Shown here in pieces: positions 1-11,801 of a stretch of DNA of 64,000 nucleotides. The first letter of the stretch is position 1. Each line of letters begins with the position of its first letter. The notes below the pieces were generated by a model. The model ran no database searches. It worked only from the letters and a program-made list of their open reading frames with translations, and was not told the DNA's origin. This DNA is from Vicia villosa. Taxonomy: Eukaryota; Streptophyta; Magnoliopsida; Fabales; Fabaceae. The stretch is taken from contig NW_026705326.1 of assembly GCF_029867415.1 (NCBI RefSeq), positions 682,001 to 746,000 of the forward strand, read 5' to 3'. The position numbers were made by a program, and so were the translations under genes.

Positions 1-882
1 GGGACTGCGGAAATCTTCCTCGTCGCTTGGTCCTGGAGAGGTCGAGTGTCTGCCTCGCTTGGGCTTAGGCTGTGTTTTGCCCGAATTTTTGCGGTTGTCC
101 TTTGGAGGAGAATGCTCGCGGGGTTTCAACACAGCCTTGGAGGGGCCTTGGCGGTCCTGCTCGGGTGAGAGGCTCCTAGCTTCAGTGGTTTCAGGTCTCT
201 GATTTTTCCTGCTCTTTCGGGGTGGAGAGCGGGAATATGACCTCTGGCGACGGTTCCTCCTGGGCGGCGAGCGGGAAGAGGACGGGGAGGACGGGAAGCG
301 TCTGCGATGTCTCTTCGGTGGTGAGCGCGAGGAGGAGTAGGAACGCGATCGATAATGCCTCCGCGGGGGGGAACGATATCGTCGCTTCCTTTCCAGCTCG
401 TGGATGCGGTCACCCTAAAGGCGGATGAGACGGTTGGTCTTCTGCAGTTCTTTGAGTAGGAGGATGGCTGTGGGGTCCGCGTCCTCGGGAATGTTGACCT
501 GCTCCTCTTGGTCGTCTTCATGATGAACCCTTCGCCTGTCGGAGGTATGGGTGAACGAGGAGGCAACATGTCCGTCCCTGGCGTCAGTTTCGTTCATGTT
601 CTGGGCCCCCTCTGGTCCATTCTGGGGTTGAGACTGCTCGTCTTCCCCGTTCTGAACATGTCCCTCGGGTGGAACTTGTTCGACGTTCTGAATTTGTTGA
701 AGGCTCTGGATTTGCTGCCTCCTGGGTTGTGAGGTCTCATGCCTCGGCCTCCTCTGTATGGCAGAGGTATGATGCTGTCCTTCCCGCCGATGACGATTTG
801 TCCCCTCGCGGACGGAATCCTCGATCAGCTGTTGCACTTGGAAGGGATCAAGGTTTGGGATGTTGTTGTTGTTGTCAGCCAT
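1..882 (-). pseudogene. Ty3/gypsy gag, 5' part, with one internal stop
   Basis: Read on the minus strand, a frame opens at 882 with Met-Ala-Asp and an Asn run, 76 bases inside the LTR end and just after the primer site, the usual place for gag. The first 155 codons are hydrophilic and Gln/Asn/Glu-rich. A TAG occurs at 417-415; the same frame is then open to the window edge and becomes strongly Arg/Ser/Pro-rich (SRSPPR-type motifs), consistent with a nucleic-acid-binding Gag region. One stop in an otherwise open frame looks like a simple nonsense change; leaky readthrough is possible but unsupported. The rest of gag-pol lies outside the window. A Tat-type lineage is guessed from the primer site only. 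Confidence 0.6.
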
Positions 883-940
883 GACGATTGTGAATGGATT
901 AGATTTGATCTTTGTTTGTTAAAGAAGGGGGAGCAAGATT

Positions 941-957
941 CCCACAGACGGCGCCAG
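941..957 (-). other. Primer binding site of the minus-strand gypsy element
   Basis: On the minus strand the LTR terminal CA is followed by ctggcgccgtctgtggg. TGGCGCC is a frequent start of tRNA-primer sites in plant Ty3/gypsy elements. Its place between LTR end and gag start fixes element polarity. Confidence 0.7.
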
Positions 958-1412
958 TGATCTTACCTGATCAGGAGAATCGTCAAGGCGACAGAATTTG
1001 GCTTGAAGAGCAAGATGGGGGGGTACCTGAAAGGTCCTCCGATGCTAAAGTCAGTAGCTATCAGAGAATGAAGGTTTAGAGAGTGAAGAATATGATACCT
1101 GACCCTCTAGTGAAAGAGGGTATTTATAGCCCCCAGCGCTGGGCCAAGGTTTTCTAATTGGGCCAAATCCAGTTGGAGGCCCACGTGCTAGGAAACTGCC
1201 AGAACACCCTTGTGCTAGGGCTGAGTCAGCAGGTGACCCACGTCCTGGATGAGCGTGGCGCAGGATTCGGAAGAGGTTGACCGGATCCTTCGCTGTAGCG
1301 TGACGCGTGGTCTTCGTGCTTGGGTAATCCGTAACGGCTACCAAGTAAATGGCCCAAACGCTTTGGGCCTGCTCGGCTAGAAGGAAGAGCTGGGCCTGCT
1401 CGGCCCAGTCCA
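958..1412 (-). repeat. 5' LTR of the minus-strand Ty3/gypsy element
   Basis: A 455-bp segment running TG...CA on both strands (minus strand starts TGGACTGGGCC and ends GGTAAGATCA), directly followed by the primer site. A TATA-like box lies inside. The partner LTR is outside the window, so the right boundary rests on the TG terminus only and no TSD can be checked. Confidence 0.6.
1121..1130 (-). promoter_or_regulatory. TATA box of the gypsy LTR
   Basis: The minus strand reads GCTATAAATA in mid-LTR, with about 160 bp left to the LTR end, a normal U3/R geometry for a pol II LTR promoter. Confidence 0.5.
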
Positions 1413-2859
1413 GAATAATAATTATTAAAAAAAAGGAATTGTGAGATGAAAAAAATTAATATTTAAAAATAAGGATTTTGTCTCTCAAACTAAGACAATG
1501 GTTGATTAAAATAAAATAGATATTGTGTAGATAGTGACACGTGAGATAAATAAATTTTTAATTTTATTAAAATAAAAAAATAGATTATTAGTGTTTTTTA
1601 GTGATAATAATTAAATAGAGAAAAAAATTAAAATGAAAATGAGAAAGTGTGGGAAAAACCGAAAAAGAAATGTGAGAGAGAAATTTGAAATTTGAATAAA
1701 GAGAGTGAATAAATGTATGTAATATTTAATTGTGATTTAATTGCTGAAATTTGAAAAGTGAATGCCACATGTCATGTTGTAATGAGAGATGAGAATGAAT
1801 AAAAAGTAAGCATTATTTTACTTAATTACTAAAATGTCATTTTCTTAGTGGAAATAATTTGTTATGAAAAGGCAATTTAGAAAGTTCATGCAATTGAATT
1901 GTTATAGATAGATAAAATCATACAAGTTGTGAACAATCAACGAGGATGAGTATTTTTTTACATGGTTATGGAGGGACTGGAAAAACTTTCATGTGAAGAC
2001 TATCAAGTGCATTTAGTTTGCAAAAAAGTTTTACTTATTGTTTCTTCGAGTGGGATAACTTCATTGTTATTATCACATGAAGGACAACACACTCAAATTT
2101 CAAAATTCATGTGCGAACAACACTTGAAAACTCTACTTACAATATTGAAAAAAATTGTGAACATGGAGAGTTATTGGTACAAACATGAAGGTGAGAAAAA
2201 TATACGAGAATCAGATAACTTTTGATTTTCTAGAATCAGTAGCTTCTTAATCTGACCAAAATTATATTCTAAGTTAGAATAAGCAGCAACGAAATAATTT
2301 AAAGTGCAAAAGAAATAAGTAAATCTCACACAGAAATTATCCTGGTTCCTCTATAATGAGAGTAGCTTAATCCCCTTATCACACAAGAGCTTTTCACTAT
2401 AATCAGAACTTGATTACAACTTGCTTAAACACACCAGATTAAGACTTCCTGCTCAATGACACATGAAAGATACTTTCTTGCCTAAACACACCCGTCCAGG
2501 ACTTCCTTTCTCAATTAACCTAAAAGAGACTTCATTGCTCAATCTAACCAGAAAGAGACTTCCTTGATCAAACACACTATTTGAGACTTTTACAAATTCT
2601 AAACATACTGATTAAAATTACAACAAAATGTACCTGATATACAATTAGAGGTACAAAGAATACAACACAAGCAAAGATCTTGTTACTTAAGATTTCTTGT
2701 ATATACAACTGGAAGAAATTCTCAAGTATATGTATAATTCAAAAACTATGTATGATTTATGTGTGCATCAATATTCTCAATTATGATGTAAAAAATCTTA
2801 AACAATACTAAACTTTAATTGAACTTGATTTAAGTTTATAATCAATTTAACTTAATACG
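1413..2859. other. AT-rich non-coding stretch
   Basis: No convincing gene. 1413-2225 is AT-rich with one short unrecognised open frame (1962-2225 on +) lacking any family signature. 2280-2720 is less AT-rich and resembles the leader or LTR flank of decayed Ty1/copia elements (repeated aagagacttcctt-like phrases), but no boundaries can be fixed. Confidence 0.4.
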
Positions 2860-2944
2860 ATAGTTGTAACGCCCCATACTGCTTTCGGGATGATCTCGCT
2901 CGCACGTGTCTTTTCAGCATGCTTTGACCTCACTCGCACGCTTT

Positions 2945-3085
2945 CCGAGAAACTTCCCAGAAGGTCACCTATCCTAGAATCCCAGAATTGCTCCAAGTCA
3001 AGCACGCCTAACTATGAAGTTCTTATTGAAGAGGCTATCGAAAAGAAGATGTATCTTGTTGGTATAGGTAGTACCCATCAATCCT
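2945..3085 (-). other. 5S rRNA-like sequence within the Cassandra LTR (not a functional 5S gene)
   Basis: The minus strand matches plant 5S rRNA in order: a diverged 5' part (gttggtat region near 3060), agaacttcatagttaggcg (compare the A-box region AGTTAAGCGTGCTTGG), then taggataggtgaccttctgg (compare TAGGATGGGTGACCTCCTGG, the C-box region) and gggaag. The match has several mismatches and is too diverged to be a 5S gene, but the internal-promoter blocks are the best preserved part, as reported for Cassandra. Confidence 0.75.
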
Positions 3086-3558
3086 TATAAGCTTTCCTTC
3101 AACCATGCAGTCCCATACCTGCACGTAGAGCTGTCAAAATGGGCCGAAGCCCATGGGCCGGCCCATCAGGCCCAAAAATAATTAGGGCTTGGGCCTTATT
3201 TTTCGAGCCCATTTACATCCGGGCCTTTTTAAGCCCAGCCCTAAAAAATATGGGCCGGCCCGTATGGGCCATGGGTAGCCCGCGAGCCCGAAAAAATTAA
3301 ATTTTTTAGGGTTAATACCTATTTTCCCCCCTGCCATATAGGCGACATTTGAAAAACCCCCCTGCAAAAAAAAAAGTTGCAAGAATTTCCCTAACATTTC
3401 AAGATTCTCTCATTTTAAACCTTCGTCAGATCCAGTCAGCAAAAAAGCTGATGTGGCATGTACTTTTTTTATTTTATTTATTTGTTAATTTTAAATGCCA
3501 CATGTACTAAATCTTATTTTTATTTTTGTTTAATATAAGAAAACATGTTAAAAATATG

Positions 3559-3624
3559 TTGGAGGTGGGAGTTGAACTCACACCCTTCCACTTACAGTGT
3601 GCAACGCCTGGCCACTAGACTGGA
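3559..3624 (-). other. tRNA-like segment in left arm of outer MULE
   Basis: The minus strand carries an A-box-like ctagtggccaggcg and a B-box-like gagttcaactcccacc at tRNA-like spacing. The acceptor stem does not pair well, so this is tRNA-derived DNA rather than a tRNA gene. It is the inverted counterpart of 4461-4533. Confidence 0.5.
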
Positions 3625-3705
3625 TGATTCAAGTTGTTACATGTTTACATTTAATTGTTCTTATAGTATCAACTAAATATTTGCATTTAATTACTAATTA
3701 TATAC

Positions 3706-3710
<5 letters not shown>

Positions 3711-3765
<55 letters not shown>

Positions 3766-3766
3766 T
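3711..3766. repeat. (TA)n microsatellite
   Basis: Nearly pure alternating TA for about 55 bp; further TA-rich tracts at 3820-3890 and 7375-7410. Confidence 0.95.
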
Positions 3767-3846
3767 ATATTTACGTATAATATATAATAATAATATATTA
3801 CGCTAAATAATAATAATATATATATATATATATATAATAATATATA

Positions 3847-3896
<50 letters not shown>

Positions 3897-4460
3897 TAAA
3901 TATTTACTATATATATAATAAATAATAATATTTACTATATTTTATGTTTTATATATATATAAAATAAATAATAATATTTACGTTTTATATACTATATATA
4001 TATATATAAAATAAATAATAATATTTACGGTTATATATATTTACATTATAAAGTAATATATTAGTTAATAGTTAATATTTAAATTAATAATTATTAGTTA
4101 ATAGTTAACGTTATTAATACATATTTAGTTAAATTACAAAACCAACTGTAGCTATTTAAATAAATTAAAAATAAACTAAACTAATTATATTAATACATAT
4201 TAACTAATTATAATTTTAAAAAAAATATTGTTGCAAAAAAAATATTGTTGTAAATATAAAACGTAAAATATAGTATGTAAAACATATAAATTATAATATA
4301 TAAACCATAGTATTAAAAAATCTATAGTAAATACTATATAAAATATATATTAAAAAAGTTACATTAAATAGTATTTAATTAGTTGTATATAATTATTAAT
4401 TAAATGCAAATATTTAGTTGTACACTATAAGAATAGTTAAACGCAACTAAGTTACAACTT

Positions 4461-4533
4461 GAAGCTCTCAGCCTAGTGGTTAGGCGCTGCACTAATATGG
4501 AAATGGGTGTGGGTTCAACTCCCAGCTCCAACA
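4461..4533 (+). other. tRNA-like segment in right arm of outer MULE
   Basis: Contains gcctagtggttaggc, which folds as a 4-bp D-arm with an A-box, and gtgggttcaactcccag, a T-arm/B-box of 4 bp plus a 7-nt loop. Closing acceptor pairing is poor. Best read as a tRNA-derived module, perhaps SINE-like. Confidence 0.5.
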
Positions 4534-4655
4534 TATTTTCATGTATTAACCAAAAATAACAATAATATTAAGTACATGTGGCATTTAAATTAAAAAATAA
4601 ATAAAATAAAAAGCTACGTGGATATCCACATCATTAAAAAAAATAAAAAATAAAA

Positions 4656-6639
4656 GGGTTAATACCTATTTTACCCCCTGCCATATGGGGCGTAGTTGAA
4701 AAACCCCCCTGCCTGGCAATTTTTTTTAATTCTTTTTATTATTTTTAATGACGTGGTTGGGCTTAGGTGGCATTTTTATTATTTTTTATTTATTTTAATT
4801 CCACATGGCATTTTTATTATTATTTTATTGTTTGGTTTTTAGTTAATATAAGAAAACATGTTAAAATTTTGTTGGAGGTGGGAGTTGAACCCACTCCTTG
4901 CAACTTCAAAGTGGAGCGCCTGGCCACTAGGCTAGAAGCTCTAAGTTGTTATTTGTTTGCATTTAATTATTGTTATAGTATCCAACTAATTATTTGCATT
5001 TAATTGATAATTATATACAACTAATTATATACTATTTACTATAACTTTTTTAAAATATATTTTATATACTATTTAGTATAGATTTTTTAATACTATGTTT
5101 TATAGTATCCAACTAATAAAGTTAAACATATACTATTTACTATATATTTTATAATATTTATTTTACTTTAAAAATAAATTGAAATAAATATTATTATCAC
5201 GGGTCTTCACTTACGTAATTGAAAATTGAAAATAAATATAACGTTATTAATTAACAACTATATCATGGGTCTTCACATAAAATAACGTTATATAAAATAA
5301 CGTTCTATATATTAATATTAATTTAAAATTGAAAATAAATATAACGTTATTAATTAACATAAAATAATATTAATTAATAACGTTAATAGTAAATTAAATT
5401 AAATTAAATTAAATATAAATTGTTTAAATTATATTAATTAACATAAATATAACGTTAATAGTAAAATAATATTAAATAAATTAAATAAAAATAAATTAAA
5501 TTAAACATAAACGTTAAATTAGATTAAACTAATATTAATTAGAAAATATAAAATAAATTAAATTAATATAAAAAATATTAATTAATAACGTTGATAGTAA
5601 AATAAATTAAATTAAATTAAATATAAATTAAACTAAATTAATATAAATATAATTAGTTTATATTTTATAATTTAGTTAACTTTAATAGTAAAACAAATAT
5701 TAATTATTATTTTGTAATTTAACTAATATTAATTAAATATTAAATTTGTTTTACTAATAATGAGTTTAGATAAATATAAAATATAAATCTGTTACTATTA
5801 ACGTTAATTTGTTTTACTAATAATATTTGTTTTACTGTTACTATTAATTTGTTTTACTAATAATAATATTTGTTTTACTGTAACTATTAATTTGTTTTAC
5901 TAATAATTAATAGTTTGTTATTATTAGTTTGGAGATATGGTTGCTTTACTATAGGTTGATATGGTTGTTTTATAAAATAATAATTAATATTTGTTTTACT
6001 ATTCAAGTTAACTAAATTATAAAATATAAACTAATAATATTTATATTAATTTAGTTTAATTTAGTTTATATTTTATAATTTAATTATTGACAGTAAAATA
6101 AATATTAATTATTAATTTATAATTTATAATTTAATTAATATTAATTAACTGATAAATATTAACTAATAACTATTAATTATTTACTAATAATATTTATATT
6201 AATTAATTATGAAAACATTAATTATTAGTGCTAATAATGTTAATATTAACTATTATAATTTAGCTAAGGCATTTCAATAACAAAAACTAACATGCAGCCT
6301 AGTGGTAATGGTGTTGGTCATGTATGCTTTATGACCAATTTTTTGAGCATTCATATTAAACATTCCTAAAACCAAACAATAAAATAATAATAAAAATGCC
6401 ACGTGGAATTAAAATAAATAAAAAATAATAAAAATGCCACCTAAGCCCAACCACGTCATTAAAAATAAGAAAAAGAATTAAAAAACAATTGCCACATCAG
6501 ATTTTTTAGTGAGGTGGCGTGATAAAGGTTCAAATGCAAACTTTTGAAATTTTATGAGGCATGTTTTGAAACTTTTTTTTTGGCAGGGGGGTTTTTCAAC
6601 TACGCCCCATATGGCAGGGGGTAAAATAGGTATTAACCC
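4656..6639. mobile_element. Second Mutator-like element nested in the right arm of the first
   Basis: Starts gggttaatacctatttta at 4656 and ends with its complement at 6639, flanked by the 9-bp duplication aaaataaaa (4647-4655, 6640-6648; low complexity, so less weight). Its ends are related to, but distinct from, the outer element (ccatatggggcgtag versus ccatataggcgacat). Arms of several hundred bp are inverted copies; the right arm carries about 95 extra bp (6483-6575). The centre (5030-6240) is simple AT-rich DNA with no gene. Confidence 0.8.
4872..4943 (-). other. tRNA-like segment in left arm of inner MULE
   Basis: On the minus strand: tagcctagtggccaggcgc, then gagtgggttcaactcccacc, at tRNA-like spacing. 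A degenerate partner lies near 6292-6325 (gcagcctagtggtaatggtg) in the opposite arm. Confidence 0.5.
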
Positions 6640-7370
6640 AAAATAAAAAAAAATAATACATGCCATGTCACCTTTTTTTGGTGACTGGATCTGACGAAGG
6701 TTTAAAATGAGAGAATCTTGAAATGTTAGGGAAATTCTTGCAACTTTTTTTTTGCAGGGGGGTTTTTCAAATGTCGCCTATATGGCAGGGGGGAAAATAG
6801 GTATTAACCCAATTTTTTAATATAACTAGAAATTATCCTTTCCTAATTCATAAAGGTATGCTATAAACAATTTGCGTATTATGTATTTTAATTTGTTTTT
6901 GGTATTACAAAGGTATAAATATCAAATAAAAGTTGATGGTTTGACTTAATTTCAAACTAAAAGGTTTCATCATAATATAATTATGTAGATAGTATAGAAA
7001 AGACACCATGATATATTCTAATTAAAAATAAGGTTGAAATGAGATTTAAAAAGTTATGATGTAATTTTTATGGTAGGATAGAGTTAATACAAATCATATA
7101 TATAACAATTTGCTATAAAATAATATCCTATCAATCTAATTATAATTGTTATAAAATTTTATAACAGTTTATTGTTATGATTGTTATAAAATTATAATTG
7201 TCATGAATATTTATATCTTAAAATTTGTTGGAACAAGTTATTTAATTTTGTGTGCAAAATTAAATATAATTTAAGATGTATTTTGAAATTGAAATTAAGT
7301 TAATATGTTATTTTACATTTTAATTGTAACTTATATAGATTATTTAGAAATCGTAATTTTAGATATGAAA

Positions 7371-7413
<43 letters not shown>

Positions 7414-7780
7414 TATTGTTGCATGCAATTGTATGGTTATTAGAAAAATAAGGAGAAAATTTTATTTAATTAGAAATAGGCCCGTTTAGGGCCGAGGCCC
7501 ATTTAGGGCCGGGTAGCCCGCAGCCCAGACAAGGCTGGGCTTGGGTAGTAAAAATGGAGCCCATTTAAAAATGGGTTTTTTGGGCCCGGCCCTGAAAAGC
7601 CCGAGGCCCGCATGGACCGACCCGTTTAGGGTCGGGTAGCCCATTTTGACAGCTCTACCTGCACGGCCTCAGGATCCCTCTCATTCCGATGTAGCGACCA
7701 CTCCTTGCCATATTCAGCCTCGAGTGTTACATGTTGTGCAACCACCCCTCGCATTCTTCGGCCTCAGGTGTTACAATAGT

Positions 7781-9033
7781 AACCCTCTTCAAAAACAAAC
7801 AAAAAAACAAACCATTAACAATATCACCCGTACATAACAAAGTACAACAGAAATATACAAACATTCTTACCTTAATCATTTTAGAATGATGTTCTTTCAA
7901 CAAATATAGAGGATGATATAAAAATGACAATAATGAGACAAAACAACAATAATACTAATCACCCGCATCAAGAGGTAGATTAAGATCTTCCCTTACATCA
8001 GCTAGAGTGTATGTTGAATAACCCATTTCATTGAGAATATATGTATACATAATACTAACAGGGTGATGCAAAATTAAACTTTTATAAATATGAAATTATG
8101 AACAATTGTTGTATGTTCAGTTAGATTTAATTTTGTCCTAAGTGATTAAATTGAACAAATTTAACAAACTGAAGATAAGAAAAGGAACCTAGATTCAAAA
8201 GCTTCACTGCATCAACCAATTATAACAATAACAAAAATCAACAAAAACCTGCATAGAATCGAACCTTGAGCTTCAATTAGATCTTCTCTAAGCCGTAAAA
8301 TCAATAAGGTTTGAAATAACTAACAAGCACACCAATGATGGAATTCATCAGGTTTAGATTTTTGAATGTCCATATCCATGTTTGCTGAAGTATCATCTCC
8401 AATGATGTCTTCGTCTGAATCATCATCTTCGTCTTCATCACCAATTCACAGCCTAGCATGACATCAAAAGGTTCAACATCAATTCAAGGGAAGTATCTAA
8501 TTGTTACTCAAGACATGTAAAATCAAAGAGAAATGTGTATCGACCGAAATGATAAATAAACAAATTTCCAATGAATATCATTTTGTCCCATGTAAAGAAA
8601 TTAACAGAAAGTTGTTTGCATGAAAATCAACAACTTACACGATGTTGATTCAGTTCACATATAGAACATTTCCATCTAATTAAAGATTTAATACAAGTTG
8701 TGTTTCTTTTTGGCTGGGAATTAATGTAAAGACCTAAATACTGAGAAGAATGGAAGAAGGTAAGCTAGAATGCAGACAAGAACGAGAGAAGGTAAGCTAA
8801 GATGGCACAAATTATAATAAGATCGTAAAATTAAATCCTTAATACTAGTAACCCAATAAACAGTGTTCAATCCCAGGATCATTACTTTTTAACAAGGGAG
8901 ATGTCAGCTAGATGCGTAGGTGCAATTAGACGCATAGGCTACACGAGGGAATTGAGGTTAGGATAAATAAGGGAGAGAATTCTGGTAGTATGGTGCAGAC
9001 AAATTTGTTTAAAATTATGTTGACAGAGGAGTT
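7781..9033. other. Intergenic stretch without a recognised gene
   Basis: No long frame on either strand. 8345-8447 on the minus strand encodes a short, very acidic Asp/Glu-rich stretch (about 34 residues) that could be an exon relic; the rest is non-coding in appearance. Confidence 0.35.
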
Positions 9034-9038
9034 ACTCT

Positions 9039-9560
9039 TGTTGTAAATTTTAATTATATTTCAAAAGTTTTAAGTAAGTTTATTTTTACTTTTTAAGTGA
9101 CAAATATTTTGAAAAGAAAATTATTATTATTATTTAATTTATTTATGATTTATAATAATATTTAATTTGGTTAATGATTATTTTATTATAATAATGACTT
9201 GACTTAGTCAAAGTCACTAAATATATTTTTCTCTCTTTCTTATATAAACGCCTATTCTTCTTTTGGACAAAAAAAAAGGAAACAAATAACGTGAATGGCA
9301 GATATTTCCTTTCTTCTGGTCACATCTTCCAGTTATTTACAAGATGATTTCTTGTTGTTCTGTTGCCTCATAATCTCATTGAGAATCTGGGAAGAACCTG
9401 TTGAATCCTGGGGGATTTGCGTTTATGAGGCGGATAAATCCTTAAGGACAGTGTATTTACATGCCTCAGGTTTATGTAATGGTTTATTATTTTGCAGGTT
9501 CAATGGTTCTTATTCTGAGAAGAGATATTGAGTTATAGTGGAGGTCAAATTTCTACAACA
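9039..9560 (+). repeat. Left LTR of the 9039-13771 element
   Basis: 522 bp, TG...CA, with a TATA-like tatataaacg near 9241. Differs from the right LTR by about eight substitutions and two short indels by eye (about 1.5%). The 78-codon frame inside it lies in an LTR and is not a gene. Confidence 0.9.
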
Positions 9561-10926
9561 ATCTTAAGGATTTATTCTATCGCCAAAAACTTGAAAACAT
9601 TTAGAGATGTAACATCAAAGATTTTTTTTTTTGGTTGATGTCCCACCATTTCAGGTTTTGTCCTTTCTAACTCTTATATTAATTATTTATTTTTAAATAT
9701 TTTGCTGTTGATTGAAGTATATGATTGTAATTTTAAAAGTTTTGTTGTAGTTGATAACTAGTATTGCAAACGGTAAGAATATTAATTTTTCATGTTTTAA
9801 ATTTTTTAATGAAATATAAAACTCATGTATGGTTCACTAAATCATTGATGATATTCACTTACTAAGAGATTGAGAATATTTAAAGGTGATGATTATTAAC
9901 ATGTAAAATGATATTGTGAGAAATCTCTTTAATTTCTAGGCATGAAAAGATCTCAAAAATAAAATACTAATTAGAAATTTTTACTATATATTATATAATG
10001 ATAATGACCTTTTCCTTTTGTTTTCGTTTGGATGATTTTTCTTTAACGTTTTTTTTTTCAACTTATAAAATACGTTAACATTTGATATTCATTCATAATT
10101 ATTATATAATCAAAACCAATTTAATTGATATCATTATTATTGGTATATTATTAATATCAATTTTGTTGACAAAATATTTCTCTACATATTATGGTATAAG
10201 AAATGGGTGTATTTAATTGTGGTAGTAAATTTAATTTGTGTAAGTTAGTGTTAATTGTTTTTTCCTTCATAATGTGACAATTGATATACGTTTTCTTATC
10301 TTTTATGGCTTTTATTAGATTTAAGTTTTGTTATAATAGAAGTAACTGATTTTTTTTAATATAATAATGATTAGTAGTCAATATTAATCGGCATTTATAT
10401 AATTATTAAATTTGTTAATAACTTTAATCAAAATAAAACATGTCCACTAGTTTTTTCTCTCTTTATAGTTAATCTTTGGTCTTATGATATAGTTATATTG
10501 AAATTAATGAAACCTAAAATAAACTCTCCGATAGAAGAGAAATAATTGACGATGTATAATATTGATTTTTTTTTTTTGGTGTTGAGATATTTGAGAAAAT
10601 TATATTAAATTGTTCTTAACGCACACGTTAATGATCTTGAAAATCATGCATATATAATGTTACTTATAAAATGTTTTTTTTATTAATTGTGTATTATTGA
10701 AATATTTTTGTTATAACATAAATTTTTGTGAGAATAAAATAGATTAATATTTTTTTTAATTTGCCAAAGTATACTTTTATTGTGGGGGCATGCAATAGTT
10801 ATATTATGAGGTTTTAATTTAATATATGCGTACATGTATGAATAGTAATATTTAGAATATTTTATTTAGTTTTAAAATAGTATATTTTATTAAAAATCAT
10901 GAAGTAGTTTTAGATACACATGATTT

Positions 10927-11801
10927 TAGGGGTGTTCAAAACCAAACCAACATAATAGAAAATCGCAAACCAAACCAAACCAAACCGAAACCGCAAAAAA
11001 TCGCATTTGGTTTGGATTAGTTTGGGTCATTTTTTAACAAAACCGCATGGTTCGGTTCGGTTTGCGGTTTGTATTTTGTAAACCGAACCAAACTGAATCA
11101 AACCGCATTATGTTACAACCTAAATTTTACTTAACTCACATCCAACACAAGCTTAAACCTATTATACATTAGCCTTATGATTACGAACAATTTTCTCATC
11201 ATTACGCATATAATTTCAGTCCCGATCTTCTCAAATCTCTAATAACATTATTGCACATTCTTTGTCACATCCATCTCTCATCTTCTTCTACAATCTCTAC
11301 TCTCTTATATTCTTTCTTTTTCACCTTCTCATTTTTATGTAAATGTTCTGTATTTCAGTTTTGTTTTTATCGCACATCTTTTTCTCTAATCTCTTAACAC
11401 TTCTTTTTTTCTTTTTCACCTTCACTAGTCTCTTCTATTTTTTGTTTCATTATAATAATTTTAATATTATTTTATGTTTAATATTCGACTTTTGTCTAAT
11501 TTAATTTTTACATATTAAATGGAAAATTATTGTCAAAATATGACGAGTTTTGTTGCTATTTGATAGTGTATGAATGTCTAAATACAAAATATGTGGTCGT
11601 TTATATGTGTATGTATGGCTCTAAAATATTTGTAGAAAACCGAACCAACCGAACCGAACCAAACCGCTTTAGTTTGGTTTGGTTTGGTTCGGTTTTTTTT
11701 CAAAAGCCAATCGAACCAAACTAAACCGCACTATTTTTTCTCTTGCGGTTCGGATGATTTTTTTCGTCAAAACTGCCCAAATCGCACCGCGAACACCCCT
11801 A
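10927..11801. mobile_element. Small non-autonomous hAT element
   Basis: Ends taggggtgttc / gaacaccccta, flanked by an exact 8-bp duplication catgattt (10919-10926 and 11802-11809). Both subterminal regions are packed with ggttcggtttggtt-like motifs and their complements, the probable transposase-binding arrays. No coding capacity. It sits inside the non-coding LTR element. Confidence 0.88.

Larger units (their letters stand above)
3309..6810. mobile_element. Non-autonomous Mutator-like element with long terminal inverted repeats (outer)
   Basis: Starts gggttaatacctatttt at 3309 and ends with its complement at 6810; flanked by an exact 9-bp duplication aatttttta (3300-3308, 6811-6819), typical of MULEs. 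Inverted similarity continues through more than 150 bp of terminus and on into subterminal DNA, so once the inner element is removed it is essentially one long inverted repeat: left arm 3309 to about 3715, right arm about 4380-4655 plus 6640-6810. No MURA-like protein is seen. Confidence 0.85.
3126..7657. mobile_element. Non-autonomous hAT element inserted in the Cassandra LTR
   Basis: Terminal inverted repeats of 19 bp are exact: tagagctgtcaaaatgggc at 3126 and its complement ending at 7657. They are flanked by an exact 8-bp duplication cctgcacg (3118-3125 and 7658-7665), diagnostic of hAT. Subterminal regions (3135-3300, 7480-7645) are rich in gggcc/ggccc motifs, as in many plant hAT families. 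No transposase is present. Most of the interior is a Mutator-like insertion, so the original element was only about 1.0 kb. Confidence 0.9.
2865..7775 (-). mobile_element. Cassandra-like solo LTR with 5S rRNA-like segment, split by a hAT element
   Basis: After removing the hAT insertion (3126-7657) and one copy of its TSD, about 370 bp remain, beginning TGTAAC and ending GTTACA, flanked by a 5-bp duplication atagt (2860-2864 and 7776-7780). It contains a 5S rRNA-like stretch on the minus strand. Cassandra TRIM elements are known for LTRs that carry a 5S rRNA-derived pol III promoter; size, ends and 5S content all fit. Only one LTR is present and TSDs flank it, so it is best called a solo LTR. 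The strand given is that of the 5S-like part. Confidence 0.75.

Noticed and set aside
2890..3090. 66-codon open frame
   Set aside because: Lies on the opposite strand of the 5S rRNA-like part of the Cassandra LTR; no protein meaning.
4461..4533. Possible functional tRNA gene
   Set aside because: D and T arms are tRNA-like but the acceptor stem does not pair and inverted copies sit in MULE arms; treated as tRNA-derived sequence.
9295..9531. 78-codon frame conserved in two places (also 13505-13738)
   Set aside because: Both copies are in the two LTRs of one element, so the conservation is only LTR identity.
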